A stretch of DNA of 64,000 nt from Acidobacteriota bacterium. Lineage in GTDB: Bacteria; Acidobacteriota; Blastocatellia; Pyrinomonadales; Pyrinomonadaceae. Positions 21,206 through 30,786 of this stretch are shown here, in pieces. Position 1 is the stretch's first letter. Each line of letters starts with the position of its first letter. The translations under genes and the position numbers were made by a program. The DNA lies in contig JAIVJV010000001.1 of assembly GCA_020199835.1 (NCBI GenBank), positions 124,001 through 188,000 on the forward strand. The letters are read 5' to 3'. A model generated the notes under the pieces. It did not search any database. It worked only from the letters and a program-made list of their open reading frames with translations, and was not told the origin of the DNA.

Positions 21206-24200
21206 CTAATTTTGAGGCGCATTCAGTAGCGATTCCATTTCTTGCGGCGAAAGCTGCGAGAGTTCCGCCAGAGCCGCACTCAGCGTTGCGTCGTCGGCCT
21301 CTCGAACCTGGGTGTGCGCGACGTAGGCGGCCAAATCGGCGACCGTGGGGGTTTCAAAAAAGAGCCGCAACGGCAAGGCAACGTTGAAGGTCTCGCGCAC
21401 ACGATGCACGACCTGAGTAGCCAACAGAGAATGCCCTCCCAGAATAAAGAAGTTGTCGTGAATGCCTATCTTTTCCAGCTTTAGAGTCTGAGACCAGATG
21501 GCGGCTATCATCTCTTCAATGGGAGTGCGCGGCGCAGTGAAAGCTTCTTCGATAGCAGGACGTGCATGATCGGGAATCGGCAGCGCTTTGCGATCAATCT
21601 TGCCGTTCGGAGTCAGAGGCATTGCCTCGAGCACAACAAACGCAGAGGGAATCATGAAGTTCGGCAGCTTCTCTTTAATTACCCGCCGCAACTCGTCAGC
21701 GGGTGTAGCACACTCGCCGTTCAGGACAACATAAGCGACGATGCGCTTGTCGTTGGGTATATCGTGGGGCGTGTCCTCGCGCACCAGCACCACCACGTCT
21801 CGAACAATGGGGAGCTCGACAAGCACTGCCTCAATCTCGCCCAGCTCAATGCGGAAGCCGCGGATCTTGACCTGATGATCCATGCGGCCGAGATACTCAA
21901 TATTGCCGTCGGCGCGATAGCGGCCGAGATCGCCCGTGCGATACAACCGCGCTCCGGATGTGGTCGCGAACGGATGAGGAACGAAGTGCGTCGCGGTTAA
22001 CTCTGGTCGGTTCAGATAGCCGCGCGCGAGTCCAACACCGCCGATGTGGAGCTCACCTGTTACGCCGATTGGAACTGGCTGCAAATTGCGGTCAAGAATA
22101 TAGACTTGAGTGTTAGCGATCGGCTGGCCAATCGGTGGCGCGACATTGCCTCCAGTCTCTTCCGTAACTGGCGTCCAGGTAGCCACCACGCTGTTTTCTG
22201 TTGGTCCATAGTTGTTTGCCAGGATAAAAGGAAGCGCCTGGCGAGGCCGGCGATGGAGTTTGTCACCTCCGACCAGGAGCGCGCGTAGGCCCAACTGATT
22301 TGGCAAGGGTTCTTCCAAAACCGCCTCTGCGAGCGGCGTGGGCATAAAGCAGATCGTAATCGCTTCCGCCGCGAGCCACTCCAGGAGCTTTCCCGGATAG
22401 AGCAATGTTTCTTCATCCGGAATATGAAGGCTCGCGCCGGCGGTAAGGTATGGCCACACTTCCCACACCGCGGCGTCAAAGGCCGGCGCCGCCAACTGCG
22501 TGGCGCGATCACTTGCGCTAACGTGATAGGCACGCCAGTGCCAGGCGCACAAATTGAGCAACCCGGCATGCGGAATTTCTACTCCCTTGGGCTGTCCAGT
22601 TGACCCTGACGTGTAAATTACATAGGCAAGGTTATCCAGTCCGGAGCCGCCGCGCAGATTTTCGCTACCCTCTTTGGCAATGGCGTTCCATTCCGTATCA
22701 AGGCAAATCAATCTCAAATTCTCAAAGTTCAGTTGGTAGTGTTCGATCACGCTTTGCGTGGATAACAGCAGCGCGACCCGGGCATCCCTCAGCATGAACG
22801 CGAGACGTTCTTGCGGATAGCCGGGATCGAGCGGCAAATACGCCCCACCCGCTTTGAGTACTGCGAGCGACGCCACCACCATGTCGATACTGCGTTCAAG
22901 ACAAATGCCTACCAGCACTTCCGGTCCCACGCCCAACTCTCGCAGATAGCGCGCGAGTCGATTAGCCCGTTGATTCAATTGCGCGTAAGAAAGTTTCTCC
23001 TCCCCAAAGACGAGCGCGATCGCCTCGGGTGTCTGGGCTGCGTGAGTTTCGAATAGTTGATGAGGGCCGAGCGCCGGCACAGAGTCTCGTGCGGTATCGT
23101 TGAACTCCACCAACAGTTCGTAATGCTCATCGGCGCTCAACAATGGCAGCTCGGAAATCTCCGCGTCAGGATTTGCCACGGCGCCTTCCAACAACGTTTG
23201 CAAATGTCCGAGCATGCGCCTGGCCGTCGCCGCTTCGAAAAGATCAGTGCTGTACTCCAGCGTGAGACGCAGTTCCTGATCCGCTTCCGCAAAGTACAAG
23301 ATGAGATCGAACTTCGCCGTCGTCGTGTCTACTTCCAGGGGCCGGAAGCAGACGCCGGCAGACTCGAGTTCCGGCATCAATGGTTTCTGCTGGGCCAGCA
23401 TCACCTGGAACAGAGGTGTGCGGCTGGCATCCCTCTCAGGCTGTAGTTCCTCAACGAGCTTCTCAAAGGGCAGGTCCTGATAAGTACAAGCATCAATGAC
23501 TGTCTCTCTAATTTTGCCGAGGAGCGCGCGAAAAGTGCGCGTTTCAGAAAGATCGGTGCGCAGCACCAGTGGGTTGACGAAGACTCCAATGAGCTCTTCT
23601 ATCTCCGCCTGGTTGCGGTTGGCGCTCACTGTTCCGATAACTATGTCCATTTGTCCCGAGTAGCGGTACAGCAGCACCTTGAAGGCCGCCGCTAACACCA
23701 TGAACAGAGTCACACCCTCTTCACGACTCAGCCTCTTGAGATTGTCGGTCAAACTCTGAGGGAGCATCACGGATTGCTTAGCACCGTTATAGCTGCGCGC
23801 CGCCGGACGCAAGTGATCTGTCGGCAACTCCACCGGCGGCGCTCCCTTTAACTGCTTCACCCAGTAAGCCAGCAGGGAACTGAGCTTTTCGTCCTTTAAC
23901 CACTTTCGCTGCCAGCTTGCGAAATCCGCGTATTGAATCGGCAACTGAGGCACTGGCGATTCCATGCCTTCTGTGTAAGCCTGGTACAGGATCACCAGCT
24001 CTTTCAGAAAGAGATCGAGCGACCAGCCGTCCGACACAATGTGGTGCATCGTCACTAAGAGAACGTGCTCATCATCGGCCTGGCGCACGAGCTTGACCCG
24101 CAGCAATGGACCACGCGCCAGGTCGAACGGCTCATGGGCTTCGCGCGTCAGAATCTCGTCGAACTGCGCTTCACGCTCGCCGAGTGGCAACTCGCGAAGA

Positions 24201-27200
24201 TCTGTTACCGGCAGGTTTAGGGGTGCCGGAGCGGCGACGACCTGAACCGGTTCTCCACCTCGCAAAGGGAAGGTTGTGCGGAGTGTTTCGTGCCGGCGCA
24301 CTATCTCTTCCAAACTTTTCTCGAGCGCCGCCTGGTCAAGCAAGCCGCTGATTCGCACCGCGCCGGGCATGTTATAGGCGTGGCACCCGGGTTCAAGTCG
24401 ATCGAGGAACCAGAGCCGCTGCTGTGCGAACGAGAGCGGTAAATCTTCTTCTCTCGATACGAGCTCGAAAGGTGGAGGACTGGCGAGCTCATCTTTGCGG
24501 ATCGCTGTCATCTGCTCGGCAAATGCAGCGACGGTTGGGAACTCGAAGAGAAGACGTAGCGGGAGTTCCGTTTTGAAAGCCTTCTGGACGCGCGACATTG
24601 CTTGTGCGGCGAGTAGCGAGTGGCCTCCCAGATCAAAGAAATTGTCGTTGATGCCAACCCGCTCGATGCCGAGGACAGCGGCCCAGATTTCTACCAACAT
24701 CTCCTGGAGCTGGTCAGCCGGCGCAGTGTAAGACAGTCCAACTGGGGTCGACAGCAAGTCCAGTTCATATAGGGCGCTACGATCCAGCTTGCCGTTTGAA
24801 GTTAACGGCATTTGGTCCAGCATCACGAACTGTCCCGGGATCATGTACTCCGGCAACTCTCGCCGCAGATGCTCTCGCAGTTGCGACACGCTCACGCTCT
24901 TCCCTGCCGCCGCCACCACGTAGGCCACCAAACGTGTTCCGCGCTGCTCGTCCTCGCGCACCAACACCACGCTTTCTCTCACCGAGCCATGCTGCGCCAA
25001 TCTCGCTTCGACCTCACCCAACTCGATGCGATACCCGCGGATCTTTACCTGATGGTCCACGCGCCCCAGATACTCGATATTTCCATCCGGCAAATAACGC
25101 GCAAGATCTCCCGTCCGGTACAGCCTCGCGCCGGCCTCCCGCCCAAACGGATCGGGAATGAATCTCTCCGCCGTCAACGCGGGCCGTCGCAGATATCCGC
25201 GCGCCAGCCCTTCGCCCCCCAGATACAACTCCGCCGTGATCCCCACCGGCACGGGCTCTAACTGTTGGTCCAACAGGTAGACCTGTGAACATGCCACGGG
25301 CCGTCCGATCGGAACCCGCCCGTTGTTGTCTTTGCCAATCAACGCATAGGTCGAGTAAGTGGTATCTTCGGTTGGCCCGTACAGATTCCACACTTGTGTC
25401 GCCCTGCTCTGCTCGTAGATCTGCTTCACCAGTTCGGCCTTCAAAGCCTCGCCCGCCAGATTCACCGTCTGCACCGTCTCGGGCACCGCGCCGCTTCTGA
25501 TCAATTCCGCTATCGCTGAAGGCACTGTGTTGATAAGGCTTACCTCATCTTTGGCCGCCAGTTGTGGCAACTCGAGCGCGTTGCGCGCCAGGATCACCTT
25601 GCCGCCAACACAGAGCGGCACAAAGATCTCGAACACCGACAGGTCGAAACAGATCGAGGTTGAGGCTAAGACTCCACGCAGTTGTTCAGCGCTGAATGTC
25701 TCCTGCGCCCAATGCAACATCGTGGCCGCACTCCGGTGGGTGATCGCTACGCCTTTCGGCATCCCGGTTGAACCTGAGGTATAGATGACGTAGGCCAGGT
25801 TCTCCGCCACCAGCGCTGTGTGGGGGTTACTAACCTGCGCCGCGCTCAGTTGCGCACGGTCTTTGTCCAGAGAGATCACCTGAGCATCATGCGTTGGCAG
25901 CAGGCTGCTCAATCGCTCCGTGGTCAACAGGACACTGATTTCTGCATCCGTCATCATGAACCGTAGTCGCTCAGCCGGGTACTCCGGATCCAATGGCACG
26001 TAGGCGCCGCCGGCCTTCAACACTCCCAGCAGCGCTACTACAATCTCAACCGAGCGCTCCAGCAAAATTCCGACTCGAGCCTCTGGTCCAACACCCAGTG
26101 AGCGCAGGTGATGCGCCAGTTGATTTGCTCTTTCATTCAACTCGCGGTAGAAGACCTTTTCCTCCTGGACTACCACTGCCACCTGCTCCGGCGTGCGCGC
26201 CACCTGCTCCTCGAAGAGTTCATGAATGCACGACTTCTGCCCATAGTCTCTGGCGGTATCATTCCATTCCACCAATAGTTGTCGCCGATCTTCATCGGAA
26301 AGCAATGGCAGTGACGAAACCTGTTGCCACGGGTCAGCAACGATACCCTCCATCAAAATCTGGAATTGCCGGGCTATCTGCACGATTGTGGGTTCGTCGA
26401 AGATGTCGGTGTTATAGTCCAGACAGGCCCGCAGTCCTCCTCCTACTTCAGCCATGACGAGCGACAGATCAAACTGCGCCACGCGCTGCTCTAGAGCCAT
26501 AGTCTCAAGGGCCAGTTCGCTCAACCTCAGTGGAGCGCCGGCCTGGCCCAGCGCGAACGCTGCGAGCCCTTGTTCTTTTAGTAGTTGTGCTTGCTGCAAG
26601 ACGAAGGTCACCTGGAATAAAGGAGACCTGCTTACATCCCGCTCCGGTTGTAGTTGTTTCACCAGCAGAGCAAACGGATAGTCCTGATGCGCAAAGGCAT
26701 CAAGCACGGTGCGGCGAACACTACTTAAAAATTGAGTAAAACTCGGATTGCCTGAAAGATCCGCGCGCAGTACGAGTGGGTTGACGAAGTAGCCCACGAC
26801 ATTTGAGAAGGCGGCCCGACTTCTCGCAGCAGCAGGCGAGCCCACCAAAATGTCTTCCTGACCGGTGTAGCGATAGAGCAGCACCTGAAAGGCGGCGAGC
26901 AATGTCATGTAAAGCGTGGCGTCATGATTTTTTCCCAGCGTCTTGAGTTGCCGTGTCAATACAACATCGAGCACGAAGTTGTAAGAGCTCCCACGATATG
27001 TCTGAACAGCGGGCCTTAAGTGGTCGTGCTGTAAATTCAGCACTGGCAGTGCCCCTCCGAGTTGCTTTTTCCAGTAATCCCAGAGCCGCAGGCCTTCTGG
27101 TCCATCGAGCATCTCCGTTTGCCAGCCCACGTAGTCCGCGTAGGTCTTTGAGATAGGCGCTAAACTCACAGCACGACCGTGTCGTTCCGCTTCGTACAGC

Positions 27201-29788
27201 TCGCCCAACTCATGCACAAGAATCGCCAGAGACCAGAAGTCAACCACAATGTGGTGCGCGACCAACATCAACACATACTCTTCCTCGGATAGCTTGAAGA
27301 GATTTACGCGAAACAGTGGCCCAGTCTCCAGGTTAAACGGGAGAAGCGCCAGTTTCGTGAGGCGCTGGTTCAATACCTCTGCGTTCCATGAAGGCACTTC
27401 CTCAAAATCGAAGCTGACCTCTACCTCCTCACACACAACGGCGACTGGTGTTCCTTCTATGTCGCTAAATGTGGTGCGTAGAGCAGGATGACGCTCGACG
27501 AGCTTTTGGAATGCCCGCCGCATCGCCCCTGGTTCAACCTCGCTCTGAATCCGCACCGCCGAGGCCACGTTGTAGGCCGCGCTTTCAGGAGCCAGGCCGG
27601 CGATTAACCAGAGTGCCTGCTGACCGTATGACGGGCGGTGCGTCAGCAAAGTGTCCGGCAGGATCGTAGTGAGGGCGGCGTTAGCCGGCGCTTCCTTTTC
27701 GGCGAGCCTTTTAGCTGTCAGGTATTTCATTGCCTGCCGGGCCAGTTCAGTGATGCTCGGGCTTTGCAGAAAGCTCGTCATCGGTAGAACTATGCCAAGG
27801 CGGACTTCAACGGCATGCATCAACTCAATGGCCTGTAACGAATCAAGCACGTACCTGGCAACAGGTTCGTCAACGTCAACCTCCAGGGCGACTGTTCCCA
27901 GACGCGTTGCGAAGAGAGACTTAAGAAATTCTTTTATGTCTTCTTCACTCTCCGGCTCGACAGCGGGTACGGCGAGAAACGTTTCGCCGGTCTGTGTCGC
28001 CTCGTCGCGCCACTCTGCAAGAATTTCGAAACTCCCGGACAGAAACATCGCGCGGGAGGCACGGCGTTGAAGTTTGCCGCTTGAAGTTTTTGGGATACTG
28101 CCTGCCCGGACGAGCGCAATCGCATACGGCTGAACCTCATGCTCCTCGGTTACCGCTTGCCGCACACGCTGGACCAGCGCGTTAACGTCTGGCCCGTTAA
28201 CGTCTATCGCGGCGTGGCGCTCAAGTTCCTGCACAATGACCAGACGCTCTTCGCCTTCCACCTCGACGGAGAAGGCCACGTCACCTCCACGTCGCAGATC
28301 TGCATGACATTCCGCCACCGTTTGCTCAATATCCTGCGGGTAGAGATTGCGGCCGCGGATAATGATCAGATCTTTAAGGCGCCCGGTAATGAACAACTCA
28401 CCGTCGTGCAGGAACCCGAGGTCTCCGGTGCGAAGGAGCGTTTCGCCTGACACGCCCGCGAGGCGTGCGTGAAAGATGTTCTGCGTCTCTTCCGGCCGGT
28501 TCCAGTAGCCCTTCGCCACGCTGTCGCCCGCGATCCAGATCTCGCCCACTTCATTCGGCGCACATGGCGTTGAGGTTTCCGGGTTAACGATCAATGTTTC
28601 CTGGCCCAGCAAGGTCGTACCGCAGCTCACCAACTCTTGTACGTCAACATCCGCATCCGCCGCCTGCTCTTCGACGCGATGTTTAGCCAGCGACTCTGCC
28701 GCAAACATCTTGATTACGGGTGGTCTAACTACTGGATTACCTGAGACAAACAAGGTGGCTTCAGCCAACCCGTAGCATGGGAAGAAAGCTTCCGGCTGAA
28801 AACAGCAAGGCTCAAAAGCCTTCGCAAACTGCTTCAGCGTTTCTGCGCGAACAGGCTCAGAACCGTTGAAAGCTACACTCCAACTGCTTAGATCGAGTTC
28901 CGAGCGACGTGCCGGATCGATCTTTTGCACGCACATGTCATAGGCGAAATTTGGACCACCGCTGGTGGTTGCGCGGTAACGAGAAATCGCCTGCAGCCAA
29001 CGTAAGGGTCTTTGCAGGAAGGAGACCGGCGACATCAATATGCAATGCGCGCCAACATAGAGCGGCTGGAGCACACCACCGATCAAGCCCATGTCGTGAT
29101 AAAGCGGCAACCAGCTAAGAATCACTGATTGCTCGGTTTGCCTGAAAGCACTCTGAATCATCCTTTCGTTGTGCAGAATATTGGCGTGGCTCACCATGAC
29201 GCCCTTCGGCGAGGCAGTTGAGCCGGAGGTATATTGAATGAATGCCAGTGTGTCGCCGTCGATGTATGGTTCCTTCCAATCCTGCGCCGTCTCTTCATCG
29301 ATGTTGTCGGTCACTAGCCAATGCATGGCCTGTAACTCAGAGATTTGGGCCAGAAAAGGTTCGATGCGAGAGAAAACCGCTGACGTCGTCAGCACTACTT
29401 TCGCCTCAGCGTCAGCAGCGATGGCTTGAAGGCGAGAGAGTGAACGGTTCGCGCGAGGCGCGAAGACAGGGACAGCCACTGCCCCTGCGTAGAGGCAGCC
29501 GAAGAAAGCGGAGATGTATTCCAGATCCGGCGGATAGAGCAGCAGCACTCTTTCACCGAGTGCTGCTAAGCGTTGCAGCCGCGCGGCGATGGCGCGCGCC
29601 TTAACGTCCAGTTCTCCGTAAGTCAGGCTGACTTCTTCAGTCTCGCCGTCAACCAGGAAAGTGTAAGCCGTGCGGTTGAACTGGTCGGGGAGTCGCCTGC
29701 GAAGGAGTTCGACCAAAGTCTGACCCAGGTCGATCTCCCATATACGTGACGCCTCGACTGGCACGTTAGTACCGAAATTTGAAACCAT
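21206..29788 (-). CDS. Lipoinitiation NRPS, FAAL-ACP-C-A-PCP-C-A-PCP
   Basis: This 2860-residue protein opens the assembly line. The FAAL (1-590) activates a fatty acid as its adenylate, with YTSGSTASPKG at 186-196 and the FAAL-type block FPCYGLAEATLFV near 336. An ACP follows with Ser650. The first C (about 715-1150) carries HHIVVDF in place of HHxxxDG, which keeps the catalytic His but not the Gly. This is expected for an acyl-loading C domain. The first A domain pocket reads D-L-F-N-N-A-L-T-Y-K, a code I associate with Ala. The second C has HHIVSDG, and the second A reads D-A-W-F-L-G-N-V-V-K, a Leu code. Both PCPs have LGGHSLL. No epimerase or release domain. Expected product: fatty acyl-Ala-Leu-S-PCP. 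GAGGAAAT precedes the ATG. Confidence 0.94.
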   Translation of the reverse strand: MVSNFGTNVPVEASRIWEIDLGQTLVELLRRRLPDQFNRTAYTFLVDGETEEVSLTYGELDVKARAIAARLQRLAALGERVLLLYPPDLEYISAFFGCLYAGAVAVPVFAPRANRSLSRLQAIAADAEAKVVLTTSAVFSRIEPFLAQISELQAMHWLVTDNIDEETAQDWKEPYIDGDTLAFIQYTSGSTASPKGVMVSHANILHNERMIQSAFRQTEQSVILSWLPLYHDMGLIGGVLQPLYVGAHCILMSPVSFLQRPLRWLQAISRYRATTSGGPNFAYDMCVQKIDPARRSELDLSSWSVAFNGSEPVRAETLKQFAKAFEPCCFQPEAFFPCYGLAEATLFVSGNPVVRPPVIKMFAAESLAKHRVEEQAADADVDVQELVSCGTTLLGQETLIVNPETSTPCAPNEVGEIWIAGDSVAKGYWNRPEETQNIFHARLAGVSGETLLRTGDLGFLHDGELFITGRLKDLIIIRGRNLYPQDIEQTVAECHADLRRGGDVAFSVEVEGEERLVIVQELERHAAIDVNGPDVNALVQRVRQAVTEEHEVQPYAIALVRAGSIPKTSSGKLQRRASRAMFLSGSFEILAEWRDEATQTGETFLAVPAVEPESEEDIKEFLKSLFATRLGTVALEVDVDEPVARYVLDSLQAIELMHAVEVRLGIVLPMTSFLQSPSITELARQAMKYLTAKRLAEKEAPANAALTTILPDTLLTHRPSYGQQALWLIAGLAPESAAYNVASAVRIQSEVEPGAMRRAFQKLVERHPALRTTFSDIEGTPVAVVCEEVEVSFDFEEVPSWNAEVLNQRLTKLALLPFNLETGPLFRVNLFKLSEEEYVLMLVAHHIVVDFWSLAILVHELGELYEAERHGRAVSLAPISKTYADYVGWQTEMLDGPEGLRLWDYWKKQLGGALPVLNLQHDHLRPAVQTYRGSSYNFVLDVVLTRQLKTLGKNHDATLYMTLLAAFQVLLYRYTGQEDILVGSPAAARSRAAFSNVVGYFVNPLVLRADLSGNPSFTQFLSSVRRTVLDAFAHQDYPFALLVKQLQPERDVSRSPLFQVTFVLQQAQLLKEQGLAAFALGQAGAPLRLSELALETMALEQRVAQFDLSLVMAEVGGGLRACLDYNTDIFDEPTIVQIARQFQILMEGIVADPWQQVSSLPLLSDEDRRQLLVEWNDTARDYGQKSCIHELFEEQVARTPEQVAVVVQEEKVFYRELNERANQLAHHLRSLGVGPEARVGILLERSVEIVVALLGVLKAGGAYVPLDPEYPAERLRFMMTDAEISVLLTTERLSSLLPTHDAQVISLDKDRAQLSAAQVSNPHTALVAENLAYVIYTSGSTGMPKGVAITHRSAATMLHWAQETFSAEQLRGVLASTSICFDLSVFEIFVPLCVGGKVILARNALELPQLAAKDEVSLINTVPSAIAELIRSGAVPETVQTVNLAGEALKAELVKQIYEQSRATQVWNLYGPTEDTTYSTYALIGKDNNGRVPIGRPVACSQVYLLDQQLEPVPVGITAELYLGGEGLARGYLRRPALTAERFIPDPFGREAGARLYRTGDLARYLPDGNIEYLGRVDHQVKIRGYRIELGEVEARLAQHGSVRESVVLVREDEQRGTRLVAYVVAAAGKSVSVSQLREHLRRELPEYMIPGQFVMLDQMPLTSNGKLDRSALYELDLLSTPVGLSYTAPADQLQEMLVEIWAAVLGIERVGINDNFFDLGGHSLLAAQAMSRVQKAFKTELPLRLLFEFPTVAAFAEQMTAIRKDELASPPPFELVSREEDLPLSFAQQRLWFLDRLEPGCHAYNMPGAVRISGLLDQAALEKSLEEIVRRHETLRTTFPLRGGEPVQVVAAPAPLNLPVTDLRELPLGEREAQFDEILTREAHEPFDLARGPLLRVKLVRQADDEHVLLVTMHHIVSDGWSLDLFLKELVILYQAYTEGMESPVPQLPIQYADFASWQRKWLKDEKLSSLLAYWVKQLKGAPPVELPTDHLRPAARSYNGAKQSVMLPQSLTDNLKRLSREEGVTLFMVLAAAFKVLLYRYSGQMDIVIGTVSANRNQAEIEELIGVFVNPLVLRTDLSETRTFRALLGKIRETVIDACTYQDLPFEKLVEELQPERDASRTPLFQVMLAQQKPLMPELESAGVCFRPLEVDTTTAKFDLILYFAEADQELRLTLEYSTDLFEAATARRMLGHLQTLLEGAVANPDAEISELPLLSADEHYELLVEFNDTARDSVPALGPHQLFETHAAQTPEAIALVFGEEKLSYAQLNQRANRLARYLRELGVGPEVLVGICLERSIDMVVASLAVLKAGGAYLPLDPGYPQERLAFMLRDARVALLLSTQSVIEHYQLNFENLRLICLDTEWNAIAKEGSENLRGGSGLDNLAYVIYTSGSTGQPKGVEIPHAGLLNLCAWHWRAYHVSASDRATQLAAPAFDAAVWEVWPYLTAGASLHIPDEETLLYPGKLLEWLAAEAITICFMPTPLAEAVLEEPLPNQLGLRALLVGGDKLHRRPRQALPFILANNYGPTENSVVATWTPVTEETGGNVAPPIGQPIANTQVYILDRNLQPVPIGVTGELHIGGVGLARGYLNRPELTATHFVPHPFATTSGARLYRTGDLGRYRADGNIEYLGRMDHQVKIRGFRIELGEIEAVLVELPIVRDVVVLVREDTPHDIPNDKRIVAYVVLNGECATPADELRRVIKEKLPNFMIPSAFVVLEAMPLTPNGKIDRKALPIPDHARPAIEEAFTAPRTPIEEMIAAIWSQTLKLEKIGIHDNFFILGGHSLLATQVVHRVRETFNVALPLRLFFETPTVADLAAYVAHTQVREADDATLSAALAELSQLSPQEMESLLNAPQN

Positions 29789-29818
29789 ATTTCCTCAGGC
29801 TCGGCAAGATTGAATTTA

Positions 29819-29868
29819 GCCACAGATGAACACGCATAAAATCCGGATTTATCCGTATGATCCGTGGC
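29819..29868. repeat. Imperfect 50-base palindrome
   Basis: The sequence starts GCCACAGAT and ends ATCCGTGGC, with the perfect 12-base palindrome AAATCCGGATTT near its centre. It lies in the 233-base gap upstream of the FAAL-NRPS gene. It resembles dispersed intergenic palindromes and could fold as a long hairpin in RNA. Nothing else in the 29789-30021 gap was recognised. Confidence 0.55.
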
Positions 29869-30021
29869 GAAATCATTCGCAAAGCTGGGCGCTCCGCAGT
29901 TGAGAATTAAAGCGGACGATCTATCAGGACCGTTCTAGAAGGTGGGAATGCATACAAGAGTGGGTTGGTGAGTTTCTGAATGAAGGATTCCGTCTTTGCC
30001 GTTCAATTCTGACTCGATTTG

Positions 30022-30786
30022 CTATGTTAATTGCGACTCAATTTCGCTGGTAAAATCCGACAGTAGCTGAGCAGCACCTTCAACAAAAAAGAAATGATTC
30101 CCGGGATATAGTCGCGTACTTACGCTCGCGGTCGTGTGCCGGCCCCATTCGTTCAAATGCTCCAAATCCACATCGGGATCGTCCTCGCCCGCCACCGCCG
30201 TAATGCCGTAGGTTACAGGCGGCCCGGGATCGTAATGATAGTTCTGAGTCATACTGGCATCAGCTCGCACCATGGGCAGGACGTATGGTCGCATGTGCGG
30301 ATCGTTCAATAAGCCGAGCGGCGCTCCATACACATTTCCAAAATGTTCTATGAAGTCCTCGTCGTTCATCTCATTGACGTTTGCGATAGGAAGTCCCAGA
30401 TGCGGTGCGCGGGCGCCGGAGCTGAAAAAATGAAGCGGTTGCGGGGCCCCGCGGCTTTGCAGTATTCGCGTTGCTTCGTAGGCCAGCGCGGCCCCGAGGC
30501 AGTGTCCAAAGAGAGCATAAGGCCGATCCACCAGAGCCATCAGAGCGTCGGCGATATAGGTTGCCGCTTCTGTTTGATCGTCGATTGCTTTGCTTTCGCA
30601 GAGCCGGCGGCCATGAGCCGGCATTTCAAAACCGCTGACCGCGATCCACTCGGGCACATAATCGCTCCAGCGCAGGAACAATTGCGCAGTGGAGCCCGCA
30701 TAAGGAAAGCAGATTAGACGTACTTCAGCGTCGGGTCGTTCCTCGTTATGCACCAGCAGCTGATTGGTAATCGCGATCGCAGTCAC
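30022..30786 (-). CDS. Type II thioesterase with a cysteine nucleophile
   Basis: This is a 254-residue alpha/beta hydrolase of the GrsT/TEII family, which clears mis-loaded carrier domains or releases products. It has the family opening (ICFPYAGSTAQLFLRW), the oxyanion region, the nucleophile elbow GHCLGA with Cys96 where Ser is usual, an acidic residue in GEDDPDVD, and the final His in PGNHFFF. The GTG start overlaps the TGA of the upstream NRPS by 4 nt (GTGA), so the two are translationally coupled. Cys at this position occurs in some integrated thioesterases that form strained rings, but in a stand-alone TEII it is uncommon. Lack of a terminal thioesterase elsewhere in the line makes a release role conceivable. 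Confidence 0.9.
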   Translation of the reverse strand: MTAIAITNQLLVHNEERPDAEVRLICFPYAGSTAQLFLRWSDYVPEWIAVSGFEMPAHGRRLCESKAIDDQTEAATYIADALMALVDRPYALFGHCLGAALAYEATRILQSRGAPQPLHFFSSGARAPHLGLPIANVNEMNDEDFIEHFGNVYGAPLGLLNDPHMRPYVLPMVRADASMTQNYHYDPGPPVTYGITAVAGEDDPDVDLEHLNEWGRHTTASVSTRLYPGNHFFFVEGAAQLLSDFTSEIESQLT

